64,000 nucleotides of DNA, taken from the NCBI GenBank assembly GCA_963779225.1, contig CAVZWW010000003.1:3658001-3722000 (forward strand), read 5' to 3'. Numbering within the stretch: position 1 is the first letter of the stretch; each line of letters opens with the position of its first letter. Below are positions 54,590 to 63,496 of this stretch, in pieces. The notes below the pieces were generated by a model. It was given only the letters and a program-made list of their open reading frames with translations, searched no databases and was not told the origin of the DNA. The translations under genes were made by a program, and so were the position numbers. Origin of the DNA: CAVPCZ01 sp963779225 (GTDB lineage: Bacteria > Bacteroidota > Ignavibacteria > UBA10030 > UBA6906).

Positions 54590-55903
54590 TCAAGTACTTT
54601 TCTCAAGATACGACAGCGCTTCACCTGCGACATAATGTGAACCGGTAATAAGTATACGGGCACGTCCGGTCAGGGTTTCAGAACCGGCCAGAAGAAGCGC
54701 CTTCCGTACTCCGGCAGAAACGCGCGGGCCGAGAATTGCATGAATACCCATCTTTTTTGCCGCTTTTCTTACCTCTACGGCCGGAAGAGAACGGCCTATT
54801 CCAGGAGCCACGGCAACAATCGTTGGATTGAGGCGCGACAATTCAGAGAGCATCGCCCCGGCGTCCTTGTCTTTCATCACCCCGAAGACAACGACCGGGC
54901 AGCGTATTCCTCTTTCGTTCAGCGAACGGACGAGAGTCTGCATTCCTGCCGGATTGTGCGCAACATCAATCAGGAAGCTTCCGGTAGATGTCCTCAACTC
55001 CTCCATTCGTGCCCGGAGTCCGGTGTGCCTGCAAACCCGTTTCAAGCCATCCTCGATGTGCCCCGAAGTAATCCGCTGAAGCTTCCCCCTGCCTCGAAGC
55101 ACCTGCAGCGTTGCAACCGCCAGCGAGGCATTGACAACCTGATGCTCGCCCGGCAGCCCCAGCAACAAAGGTCCGACCGAAAGGTTTTGTCCGTTCATCT
55201 TCACCAGGCTGCGACCGGCGCGTCCCCCTGATACCGTGGGCGCCACAACATCCTTGCTCATGAAGATCCGCGTCTTCCGGCGTGCTGCGGTACGACTGAA
55301 AACCTGAAGCACGCCGGGTTCCCCGGCTGAAGTGACAACCGGAATCCCCTTCTTGATGATCCCCGCTTTCTCCCGCGCGATCGCTTTGAGTGTCGTCCCC
55401 AGAAATTCAGTGTGTTCCAGCCCCACATTCGTGATAACGCTGACAAGCGGGCGGAGAGTGTTCGTCGCATCCAGCCGTCCACCCAGTCCGGTTTCAATAA
55501 CGGCAATATCCACCTCTTCATCGGCAAAGTACTGGAATGCAATACAGGTTGTCGCCTCAAAGAAGGTGGCCTGGACGGCCTCTACCGAGGGACGGAATGC
55601 ACTCGCGTACGCAACGAGCCGTTTCTCCGGGATCTCGACCCCGTTGATGCGAATCCGCTCGGTAAACCGGACCAGGTGAGGGGATGTGTAGAGGCCCACG
55701 CGGTAGCCTGCCTCCTGAAGGATGGAGGCCAGGAAAGAGGAGGTCGATCCCTTGCCGTTTGTGCCCGCAATGTGGAGAGATGGAAAGTGCCGTTCAGGAT
55801 GTCCGGCCTCGCGAAGGAGGGTGCGAATGTTCCGGAGCCCGAACTTCATGCCGCGGTACTGCAGGCCGTAGAGCCAGCGGAGAGTTGAAGTATATGAGCT
55901 CAT
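54590..55903 (-). CDS. folC: Folylpolyglutamate synthase / dihydrofolate synthase
   Basis: The 437-residue Mur-ligase-type enzyme adds glutamate to folates. It has SLHIAGTNGKGSTSSFLASIL (P-loop), VGLYTSPHLVRFTERI, VAVIETGLGGRLDATN-like sequence (IAVIETGLGGRLDATN), GLEHTEFLGTTLKAIAREKAGI, and FLIDVAHNPAGMQTLVRSL in the C-terminal domain. The ATG at 55903 is the better start although no strong ribosome site is visible; a TTG lies 6 codons upstream. It stands alone between rho and pyrD, same strand. Confidence 0.93.
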   Translation of the reverse strand: MSSYTSTLRWLYGLQYRGMKFGLRNIRTLLREAGHPERHFPSLHIAGTNGKGSTSSFLASILQEAGYRVGLYTSPHLVRFTERIRINGVEIPEKRLVAYASAFRPSVEAVQATFFEATTCIAFQYFADEEVDIAVIETGLGGRLDATNTLRPLVSVITNVGLEHTEFLGTTLKAIAREKAGIIKKGIPVVTSAGEPGVLQVFSRTAARRKTRIFMSKDVVAPTVSGGRAGRSLVKMNGQNLSVGPLLLGLPGEHQVVNASLAVATLQVLRGRGKLQRITSGHIEDGLKRVCRHTGLRARMEELRTSTGSFLIDVAHNPAGMQTLVRSLNERGIRCPVVVFGVMKDKDAGAMLSELSRLNPTIVAVAPGIGRSLPAVEVRKAAKKMGIHAILGPRVSAGVRKALLLAGSETLTGRARILITGSHYVAGEALSYLEKST

Positions 55904-56005
55904 AGAGGTGGCCGGGGTCAACAGAGGGATGCCAACCGCTCAGTCGGGCATATGGGGTATATCGTGGACACGGAACATCACAGCACAATCGGACCGGGCC
56001 GGAGG

Positions 56006-56950
56006 CTACAGCCAGCTGTCCACTACCGAGACACCTGCGCGGGCGTCGAGCGCCCCGACAAGCGCCTGCATATCCGGAATCCCCTGCCCGTCACACCAGC
56101 GGCTCATACCTTCGGCGATATTCATGCCGGCCGCCGGATCGACAAAATTCGCCGTGCCCACCTGAACAGCGGTTGCACCGGCAAGAAGAAATTCGATCGC
56201 ATCCGTTGCGTTGACGATCCCCCCGATACCGATCACCGGAATCTTCACCGCCCGGGCGGTTTCATAGACCTTTGCAAGGGCGACAGGTTTGATGGCCGGA
56301 CCCGACAGACCACCGGTTACCGTGGACAACATCGGTTTGCGGGTCTTGGCGTTTATTGCCATCCCGATGAGCGTGTTGATCACCGAAACCCCATCCGCAC
56401 CGGCATCTTCCACCGCCCGGGCGAATTCCGATATGTGCGTCACGTTCGGCGTCAACTTGATGAGGAGCGGCTTGCGTGTGCGGGCACGCAGCCTGCGGGT
56501 GATCTCCGCCGTCATCGGGCAGCTGGTGCCGAAGCTGAGTCCGCCTTCTTTGACGTTCGGACAGGAGACGTTGATCTCGTATCCGTCGACACCCTCTTCC
56601 GCCTCCAGAATGTCCAGCACAGCCACATATTCGTCCATCGTGCTGGCAGCAATGTTGACGATGACCGTTGTATCGATGCTGCGCAGGAAGGGAAGTTTTT
56701 CTTTGACAAACCGGTGCACGCCGATGTTGGCGAGCCCGATCGAGTTGAGCATACCGGCGGCGGTCTCCACAATGCGGGGCGGAGGGTTGCCGTCACGGGG
56801 CTTGAGCGAGAGGGATTTTGTGATGATGCCGCCGAGTTTCGTGACGTCGGCCATTTCCGTGCAGTCGTCGCCGTATCCATACGTGCCCGAAGCCACGAGG
56901 ACGCGGTTCTTGAAAGTCACTCCGGCGATGCTGAATTGTGCGTGTGCCAT
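56006..56950 (-). CDS. pyrD: Dihydroorotate dehydrogenase, class 1B catalytic subunit
   Basis: The 314-residue flavoenzyme oxidises dihydroorotate to orotate in pyrimidine synthesis. It has VLVASGTYGYGDD, GGIITKSLSLKPRDGNPPPR, GMLNSIGLANIGV and the catalytic base C130 in YEINVSCPNVKEGG (Cys marks class 1). PLLIKLTPNVTHI, GVSVINTLIGMAIN and GIGGIVNATDAIEFL bind FMN. Class 1B enzymes pair with PyrK and use NAD; the pyrK gene lies 186 bp upstream. Complete and normal in length. Confidence 0.96.
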   Translation of the reverse strand: MAHAQFSIAGVTFKNRVLVASGTYGYGDDCTEMADVTKLGGIITKSLSLKPRDGNPPPRIVETAAGMLNSIGLANIGVHRFVKEKLPFLRSIDTTVIVNIAASTMDEYVAVLDILEAEEGVDGYEINVSCPNVKEGGLSFGTSCPMTAEITRRLRARTRKPLLIKLTPNVTHISEFARAVEDAGADGVSVINTLIGMAINAKTRKPMLSTVTGGLSGPAIKPVALAKVYETARAVKIPVIGIGGIVNATDAIEFLLAGATAVQVGTANFVDPAAGMNIAEGMSRWCDGQGIPDMQALVGALDARAGVSVVDSWL

Positions 56951-57136
56951 AGGTAAGGATTGGTAGTATAGCGTATTGGGAACTCACTCACGCGAAGATC
57001 ATGCGAAGTATGGGCTCCACCATCATCCTGTGACTCCGTACAGCTCCAGGCTTGAGGTTCACTTCGCCCGCACGATCCCATTTTTTAATGACAGGCTACC
57101 CAGGTTCACGAGATACAGAATTCCACGATGTTTGTG

Positions 57137-57910
57137 CTACAGCCGGATTGACCGGACGTCAAACGTCGGCCCGTCCTTGCACATCAACGCGTATTTCTTC
57201 TCTGCATCGACGAGCTCCACCGGGCATCCCTGACATATCCCGATGCCACATGCCATCGCCCCCTCAAGGGAGACTTCGCACGGAAGGTTTGCGCGAAGCG
57301 CCAGCGCAGCGAGGGATCGCAACATCGCGGTTGGACCGCACGCTAACAGTTTCGGGCGTGCCGGCGACAACTCAGCCAGAAGTTTTGCGGCAAGATCTAC
57401 AACGGTTCCGTGAAAGCCACGGCTTCCATCGTCTGTTGCGACATGGACATTTTCGAGGTGATCTGTCAGAAGCTGCTCTGACGTGCGACCCCCGAGGATG
57501 GTCAGTATCTTTTTGCCGCCGGCCTGCAGCGCGCGGGTGGCAAGCGGCATGGGTGCAATGCCCAGCCCTCCAGCTATCAATACGCCGGTATCGAAATCTT
57601 TGTCTTCAAGATGATAGGGCACTCCGAGCGGTCCGAGCACGTCCAGCATCCCCCCCCGTGTTGTCTGCGCCAGCACGGCGGTCCCCTTCCCCACGATGTT
57701 GAAGATAATCTCCACGCGATCATCTTCGACATAATAGGCACTGAAGGGTCTTCTCAGAAGCGGGTCACACCCTTCACCCACGCGGACGTTCAGAAACTGT
57801 CCGGCACGGATGTTTCCGGCAATCGCCGGCGCGGTGAAGCCGATCACGTAGATGTTCTGCGCAACAGCGCGGATGTCAACCACAGGATAACGTCCGGGGG
57901 GTACTACCAT
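57137..57910 (-). CDS. pyrK: Dihydroorotate dehydrogenase electron-transfer subunit
   Basis: The 257-residue protein carries FAD and a 2Fe-2S cluster and passes electrons from PyrD to NAD. The flavin domain has PLLRRPFSAYYVEDD, the NAD domain AGGLGIAPMPLATRAL and ILGGRTSEQLL. The cluster cysteines are in MACGIGICQGCPVEL and YALMCKDGP near the C-terminus. The ATG overlaps the end of the TPR lipoprotein gene by 7 bp. The 186 bp to pyrD show no gene. Confidence 0.95.
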   Translation of the reverse strand: MVVPPGRYPVVDIRAVAQNIYVIGFTAPAIAGNIRAGQFLNVRVGEGCDPLLRRPFSAYYVEDDRVEIIFNIVGKGTAVLAQTTRGGMLDVLGPLGVPYHLEDKDFDTGVLIAGGLGIAPMPLATRALQAGGKKILTILGGRTSEQLLTDHLENVHVATDDGSRGFHGTVVDLAAKLLAELSPARPKLLACGPTAMLRSLAALALRANLPCEVSLEGAMACGIGICQGCPVELVDAEKKYALMCKDGPTFDVRSIRL

Positions 57911-60087
57911 GTCGGTTCGGCGTCCGGGCCTTCTGGAGTTTGTTTAGGGTTGGGATCCGGCGCGGGTGGCGTCGGTTGCCTTCCCCTGCGCCCTTCTTCA
58001 CGCGCTTCCTCCTTTGCGGACGCCGGCTTGTTTTCGACCGGCGCAGCTGTTGAATCAGCTGAAGGTACAACTGTTGGCGAATCACGGCCGGCCTGAACAG
58101 CCGTTGAATCAGCTGGAGGCGGAGTCAGTTTGGCCGCCTCAGCAGCTATTGAATCGGCCCTGGCTTTTTCCAGAGCCTGCCTGCGCACCGCCTGAACCTC
58201 TGCCACACGCGGTCGTACACGCACCGCGTACACCGATGACGGGAAGAGGACCACGAGTTGCTCGTACGCCGCGGCGGCGCTGTCAGGATTGTCAATGTTG
58301 TTTTCGTAGATCCATCCGGCGGCATAGAGCGCGCGCGAAGCAACTGGTGAAGCCGGGTAGCGGCTGACGACAGCTTTGAATGTATCAATGGCGGCAAGAT
58401 TCTCCCCCGCTTGCATCAGTGTCACGCCGTCGCTGTAGGTGACCTCTGCGGGATCGTCGGATTTCGGGACGGGCGCGAGGCCCAGCAGCCGCCGTGCTTC
58501 ATCCGCGAAGGGTGATGAAGGGAACCGCCGCAGAATTTCGTGGTAGAGCGAGTCCGCGACACCCGGCGTACCGGTGGAATCTTCCGCTTCGATGCGCGCC
58601 AGGATGTAGAGCGCTCTCGGGGCCGGCCGGCTTTCGGGAAAGTCCGCCAGGAGGCGGCGGTACCACTTCCGGGCTGAATCGGGCAGGGCGAGGCCCGTGT
58701 AGAAAATCCCGGCAAGCTCGTCGATGTGACCCGCAAGACGGACATTGACGGTGTCCAGCGAAAGCGCGGCGGGTGCCGGGGGCGCCGCAGGCACCGGCAC
58801 GCGCACAGCCGCACTGTCAGATCTGGCGAGCCCGGTTGTATCAATGCTGGTGGTGTCCTTTACAGCAACGGTGGTGTCCTTCGCAACGGCGACGGTGTCC
58901 CGCTTCGTCAGGAGCACACGCCGGATGCTGTCCAGTTTCGTGATCTCCGCCCGGTGGCTCAGAAACCTGCCGAGAATATCCGATTGCCGGATCAATAAGG
59001 GTGCAACTTCCGCCTGAGGCGGGGCGGACCGTCCGCGATCGTAGAAGACCCGGGCCGAATCGTACTGGGAAAACTTCTTCTCGTAGATTTGTCCGAGAGC
59101 ATACTGGGCGTTGGCTGCAGCGATCGAGCGGGAGTAGGCGGCCAGGCTATCGACATACCGGTATTGATCGATGGCATCCTCAAGCTCACCGCTATCACGA
59201 TAGACGTTCCCGATTTCGACGTCAATTTCTCCGAAGAACTCCCGGAAATTGATGTTGTCACGGAGATCGAAGAGCTCGTCATGTGCATCACCAAAATCGC
59301 CCTGTCGGGCCATCATCCGTGCGGCACCGAACCGGCCGCGGAAATCACCGGTGTACACATTGCTCAGGTTCCCCGCTTTGCGGTAGGCCGATTCCGCTTC
59401 TTTGTAGTTCTGTTCCAGCTCATACATCTCCGCCACTTTGAAGAAGGCTTGCGACCGTTTCTCCGCCGTCTCCCCCAGATCTCCGGCCTGCATGAAATAC
59501 TTGCCTGCCTGGGCATAATTCTTCGCCTCGAGCTCGATCTCCCCCAGGACCATTGCCGCCCCGGCCACAAGACCATCTTCACCGGCTTTTCCCGCAAGGT
59601 CCACAACCTGCAGAGCTACCGTACTCGCGGACGTCCGGTCGTTCATCTTGAAATACGAAATCGCGAGCATCAGGCGCGCATCCGGTTCCAGATCGCTCGA
59701 GGCATATCCGTCCATCAACTCCTTGAACTTCCTCTCGGCCTTCTGAAATTCGTTCTGATAGAAATACGACATGCCGACCATAAAAAGGGCGTCGTCCACC
59801 AGATTGGATTCAGGGTGGTATTGCAAAAGCTTGGAGCACTTTTCAATAACCGATGTGAACTTTGTGCGCGTACCCTGCTGGGGCGTGAAAATCACCATCA
59901 GATTCCGTCCCGTATCCTTAAATTCCGGGAGTTGCCAGATTTCCGCCTCGGCCTCGTCAAAGACTCTTCTGGCGTTATAGTAGGTGTTGAAATACGCCGA
60001 AAATGTGTCCCAGACGGAACAGGAGGCGAACAGGGCAACAAGGGTCGAAACAACGAGGTACTTCAGGGGAAAAGCGGCATTCCGCAC
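57904..60087 (-). CDS. TPR-repeat outer-membrane lipoprotein
   Basis: The 727-residue protein starts at a GTG with GGAG 8 nt upstream and has a lipoprotein signal (FPLKYLVVSTLVALFASC; lipobox LFASC near residue 23). Tetratricopeptide-like repeats fill residues about 80-400 and again 430-640 (DDALFMVGMSYFYQNEFQKA, ALYILARIEAEDSTG, SRALYAAGWIYENN). Between them is a Thr/Val/Ala-rich linker with KDTTVAVKDTT. The C-terminal 90 residues are Ala/Pro/charged. It is a large periplasmic scaffold, similar in form to gliding/secretion-associated TPR lipoproteins, but a specific role is not shown. Confidence 0.85.
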   Translation of the reverse strand: MRNAAFPLKYLVVSTLVALFASCSVWDTFSAYFNTYYNARRVFDEAEAEIWQLPEFKDTGRNLMVIFTPQQGTRTKFTSVIEKCSKLLQYHPESNLVDDALFMVGMSYFYQNEFQKAERKFKELMDGYASSDLEPDARLMLAISYFKMNDRTSASTVALQVVDLAGKAGEDGLVAGAAMVLGEIELEAKNYAQAGKYFMQAGDLGETAEKRSQAFFKVAEMYELEQNYKEAESAYRKAGNLSNVYTGDFRGRFGAARMMARQGDFGDAHDELFDLRDNINFREFFGEIDVEIGNVYRDSGELEDAIDQYRYVDSLAAYSRSIAAANAQYALGQIYEKKFSQYDSARVFYDRGRSAPPQAEVAPLLIRQSDILGRFLSHRAEITKLDSIRRVLLTKRDTVAVAKDTTVAVKDTTSIDTTGLARSDSAAVRVPVPAAPPAPAALSLDTVNVRLAGHIDELAGIFYTGLALPDSARKWYRRLLADFPESRPAPRALYILARIEAEDSTGTPGVADSLYHEILRRFPSSPFADEARRLLGLAPVPKSDDPAEVTYSDGVTLMQAGENLAAIDTFKAVVSRYPASPVASRALYAAGWIYENNIDNPDSAAAAYEQLVVLFPSSVYAVRVRPRVAEVQAVRRQALEKARADSIAAEAAKLTPPPADSTAVQAGRDSPTVVPSADSTAAPVENKPASAKEEAREEGRRGRQPTPPAPDPNPKQTPEGPDAEPTW

Positions 60088-60306
60088 GAGAGGGGCTCCG
60101 AATCGCACATCAACTGAGATAACATACCGATATTCCCCCGAAAAGTCAATCATTCCGCTTAAACCTTCGCCTCCCGCTGCGGTCTAAATGTATATCGCAC
60201 CATCGATGCTGTCGGTACAGAGCAAACACGAGAAAGACGTCATACATTCACAATACCACTAATAGCGTTACACAAGCGTTGTCCCATCAAAAAGAGGAGG
60301 ATCGAT

Positions 60307-60822
60307 ATGTTCAAGCAACTGGCGGTTGTATTCACGATTGCGGCTGCAGCGGTGTCGTTGTCGTTCGCGCAGCCCGGACTCGGACCAGGCCCCGGTACCG
60401 GCTGGAAAGGCGGCTCTGAGGGCCGCGGCATGCGGCAGGAGATGAAGGCAAAGCTGAACCTCACGGAACAGCAGGAGACCCAGATGCAGACGCTCCGGTT
60501 CGATCTGGAGAAGAAGCAGACCACACTGCAGTCAAAAATCAAGCTCCTGCGGATCGACATGAAGGAGCTGCTTGCGGGGGAGAATCCTGAAAAGAATGCC
60601 ATCGCAAAGAAGATGAAGGAAGTTTCCGACCTGCAGCTTCAGGAAAAGGTGAATGTGCTCGACCACATGTTCGCGGTCAAGGCGATCCTCACCCCCGAAC
60701 AGCAGAAAATCTGGAAACAGCACATGAAACAGATGGGGCCGGAGATGAGAGGGAGAATGATGGGCCGGATGATGGAGCGCCGCATAGAGCGGGACATAGA
60801 CCAGGACATCGAGCGGGAGTGA
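60307..60822 (+). CDS. Spy/CpxP-like periplasmic protein
   Basis: The 171-residue protein has a signal peptide (FKQLAVVFTIAAAAVSLSFAQ), a Gly/Pro-rich spacer and a helical domain with two LTxxQ motifs: KLNLTEQQETQMQTLR and AILTPEQQKIWKQHM. These mark the Spy/CpxP/ZraP family of periplasmic chaperones and metal or envelope stress sensors. The Met/Arg-rich C-terminus (GRMMGRMMERRIERD) is Met-heavy as in metal-binding relatives. AGGAGG lies 7 nt before the ATG. It is the only plus-strand gene in the last 20 kb and is probably expressed on its own. Confidence 0.85.
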   Translation: MFKQLAVVFTIAAAAVSLSFAQPGLGPGPGTGWKGGSEGRGMRQEMKAKLNLTEQQETQMQTLRFDLEKKQTTLQSKIKLLRIDMKELLAGENPEKNAIAKKMKEVSDLQLQEKVNVLDHMFAVKAILTPEQQKIWKQHMKQMGPEMRGRMMGRMMERRIERDIDQDIERE

Positions 60823-60854
60823 AGCCGGAATAGAAACGAGTAGCGGACCCCCAT

Positions 60855-60892
60855 GCCTGTCAGCCGGGCACGAACGAAGCCGGCGGACAGGC
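60855..60892. terminator. Stem-loop between convergent genes
   Basis: GCCTGTCAGCCGG near 60855 pairs imperfectly with CCGGCGGACAGGC ending at 60892 across an 11-base loop. It lies between the convergent spy-like and lytic transglycosylase genes, where a bidirectional terminator is expected. There is no clear T-run, so the call is tentative. Confidence 0.4.
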
Positions 60893-60918
60893 GGGGTGTT
60901 CCGGAATGTAAACCCCCG

Positions 60919-63168
60919 TTACCTGTCCTGCAGAATCCTCAGCTCCTGTCCCGCATAAATCCTGTTCCGCCCGAGATCGTTCCACTCCTTCAATTCTTCG
61001 GGTGTCACAGCATGAGCCTTCGCGATATCCCAGAGCGTATCGCCACGTTTCACAATATAGACGACGGTCTTCCCATCGCCGGTCTTCTTCGGGATCGGCG
61101 AACCCTGGGCCACCAGCAGCACATTCTCGGCGCCCTTGTGCACCAGCAGTGTTTGCCCCGCGTTGATGCGGGAGGACTTCAAATTGTTCCAGAGCCGGAG
61201 TTGTTCAATGGACACTCCATGCTCCGTGGCGATCCCTTCGAGCGTATCACCTGATTTCACCAGGTAGCCGCTGCCGTTCTCCGAAGATGACTTTACACGG
61301 GAAGACGGGCGCTTGTTGAATTGCTTTTGCTTTTCCGCAAACGTGAGTCCCTGGACCTTCCGGAGTGATTGTACGGAGGCGTCGGGCACCCAGATATCCA
61401 GATCCTGTCCGGCACGAATAGGCCTGCCGTATGCAATATCGTTCCAGTTGCGGATATCCGCGGCCCGGCAGTCATACCATTCTGCGATATGCCCGATGGT
61501 ATCCCCTGTTTTCACGGTGTACACCAGCCGCGTCATTCCCTTCTCTGTCTCCAGGGCCCTGCGTGAAGCCTGCGCAAGAGCACGGTCCATTCGCGAACGG
61601 TCGGTGCTTTTGCGGGTCACCTTCGAGCCTGAGCCTCCATCCGAGGTCGATGATGCGGCAACCAGGGCCTTATAGCGATCGACCCCACGGGGGACCGGGA
61701 TCACGACCTGGCTGCCGACCGATAGCCTGTTTCCTGCTTTCCGGTTTGTTTCCTGCAAAACGCCGAGGCTGATACCATACCGGACTGCGATCCCGCCGAG
61801 GGTTTCCCCCTTGCGAACGGTATGCACGATCCAATCGCGTTTCTGGGTCTCGGGAACGGCGGCAAATTTTTCATTGAACCGGCCGGAGCGGCCGGGCGGG
61901 ACACGCAGGCTGTATTGCTTGAGACCCGGGGGGGTGCACCACTGGAGAAGTTCTGGATTCAACTCACGAATCGTCGTGACATCGGTAGCCGCACACTCGG
62001 CCAGAATGTCCAGGTCGGTACAATCGTTCACCGTGACGAAATCGAATTCCAGATGACGTTCCTCCGTAACATCGTCGAAGCCGTAGGCTGACGGATTCAT
62101 GGCGATCAGGGTTGCCGCGATGTACCCCGGAACATAGTTACGTGTTTCCCGCGGGAGACGCCGCCGCATCTCCCAGAAATCAGTGGACCCGGTTCGCCGG
62201 ATGGCGGAGTAGACCCTCCCGGCTCCGCTGTTGTAACCCGCCAGCGCCAGGTACCAGTCGCCGAATTCATTGTGGAGATCCACCAGGTGCCGTGCCGCAG
62301 CGCGGCTCGCCTTCTCGAAATCCCGGCGTTCATCAAACCAGAACGTGGTGCGGAGTCCGTACAGCTGTCCGGTGCCCTTCATGAATTGCCACATCCCTAC
62401 GGCACGGGCCCAGGACCGGGCCAGGGGATTCACGCCGCTCTCCACCATGCAGAGGTAGGCCAGTTCTTCCGGCGCTCCCTCTTCGCGGAAGATTCTCTTG
62501 ACGATGGGAAGATATTGGCTCGCCCTGACCAGCCACACATCCATGTGCACACGCCCTTTGCCCTGGAAGAAGGATATGTGCCTTTCCACCAGGGAGTTCA
62601 TCACCAGCGGAACGGTCGTCCCCTGTGCAATCGTGGTCTGTGGCCCGATCGCCATGCTGTCGGGAATATCCGCGACCTGGTTCAGTTTTTCCCGGAGGGC
62701 GAAGATGGAGGATTCCGGCGAGAGGCTGTCTATCAGGGCGATGTAGCGTTCATAGTCTTCAACAACCGCAGAGCTGAGATCGTTGAAGTCCCGGTTGTTT
62801 TCGATATTGGGGAGATAGCTGAGCTGATCGAGGATGGAAATCGCCTCCTCGAACTGAACCACGGAACGCAGGGAATCGCCGGAAACAGCAGCCGCAGTTG
62901 CCGACAGATAGTGCTGGCGCGCCGTTTCAAGCATGTCGGTCACGAGCGAGTCATCGGGTACGCCGTAGTCTTCCGGGGGAGGAAGTGCAGCGATTGAGCT
63001 GTCAACGGTGGCCGGCCCGGGCGGCAGAGAATCAGGCAGGGCTTGGGCGACCGGCTGCGGGGACTCGTTTTCAGACGCTTCTTCCGAGGTACACCCGCCC
63101 CAGAAAAGCGCCCCGGCGGCAAGAAAAATGGATATACGGCTCAGATATGTCTCTAATACCTTAGTCAA
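60919..63168 (-). CDS. MltD-like lytic transglycosylase with LysM domains
   Basis: The 749-residue envelope protein starts at TTG 63168 with AGAGGA about 7 nt upstream, followed by a lipoprotein signal (ISIFLAAGALFWGGC). After a Pro/Ser-rich spacer and helices comes an SLT domain (about 235-400): YLCMVESGVNPLARSWARAV with the catalytic Glu, GMWQFMKGTGQLYGL and ALAGYNSGAGRVYSAIRRTG. Four LysM modules follow (starting VRKGETLGGIA, VKTGDTIGHIA, VKSGDTLEGIA, VKRGDTLWDIA), each binding peptidoglycan sugar chains, plus a degenerate one just after the SLT domain. It cleaves glycan strands to 1,6-anhydro products. Confidence 0.92.
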   Translation of the reverse strand: MTKVLETYLSRISIFLAAGALFWGGCTSEEASENESPQPVAQALPDSLPPGPATVDSSIAALPPPEDYGVPDDSLVTDMLETARQHYLSATAAAVSGDSLRSVVQFEEAISILDQLSYLPNIENNRDFNDLSSAVVEDYERYIALIDSLSPESSIFALREKLNQVADIPDSMAIGPQTTIAQGTTVPLVMNSLVERHISFFQGKGRVHMDVWLVRASQYLPIVKRIFREEGAPEELAYLCMVESGVNPLARSWARAVGMWQFMKGTGQLYGLRTTFWFDERRDFEKASRAAARHLVDLHNEFGDWYLALAGYNSGAGRVYSAIRRTGSTDFWEMRRRLPRETRNYVPGYIAATLIAMNPSAYGFDDVTEERHLEFDFVTVNDCTDLDILAECAATDVTTIRELNPELLQWCTPPGLKQYSLRVPPGRSGRFNEKFAAVPETQKRDWIVHTVRKGETLGGIAVRYGISLGVLQETNRKAGNRLSVGSQVVIPVPRGVDRYKALVAASSTSDGGSGSKVTRKSTDRSRMDRALAQASRRALETEKGMTRLVYTVKTGDTIGHIAEWYDCRAADIRNWNDIAYGRPIRAGQDLDIWVPDASVQSLRKVQGLTFAEKQKQFNKRPSSRVKSSSENGSGYLVKSGDTLEGIATEHGVSIEQLRLWNNLKSSRINAGQTLLVHKGAENVLLVAQGSPIPKKTGDGKTVVYIVKRGDTLWDIAKAHAVTPEELKEWNDLGRNRIYAGQELRILQDR

Positions 63169-63285
63169 TCGGTACTTCCTCTCTTCGTGCAATAAAAGTC
63201 AGGCAGTAAGGCACTGTGCCTCCTGCCACTCGCGCCGTGCGGCATCTATGGAACCCTGTCTCACCACTTTGGCAAAACGCCGGAA

Positions 63286-63491
63286 GTGGGCCACAGTTCT
63301 ACTCTTGCAAAAAAATATGATCACTATTATACGTGAATACCGGGAGAGTGTCAAGCAAAGGACGTGCCAGTGTGGAACAGAGCCTCAGGGGGCGAGGCAG
63401 TGCCACACCACCAGGGCTGGACGCAGATGGTGTGGCACAGCCCCAGCTGGGTGTTACACGGGAGGTGTGGCACAGTTCCACCTGTGCCGCA
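63286..63491. repeat. Cluster of short inverted and direct repeats (TGTGGCACAG)
   Basis: The 10-mer TGTGGCACAG or its close variants recurs in both orientations within about 200 bp: near 63286, 63371, 63398 (inverted), 63431, 63466 and 63482 (inverted). The units could fold into alternative hairpins, such as 63398-63409 with 63430-63439. The region, 63169-63496, lies between two minus-strand genes and has no supported gene. Confidence 0.6.
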
Positions 63492-63496
63492 CGGCC

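Noticed and set aside
55952..56956. A 334-codon plus-strand frame opposite pyrD
   Set aside because: It is antisense to a clear dihydroorotate dehydrogenase; the His/Arg-rich product resembles nothing known.
59089..60117. A 342-codon plus-strand frame opposite the TPR lipoprotein gene
   Set aside because: It is antisense to a gene with clear repeats and signal peptide; composition is that of a shadow frame.
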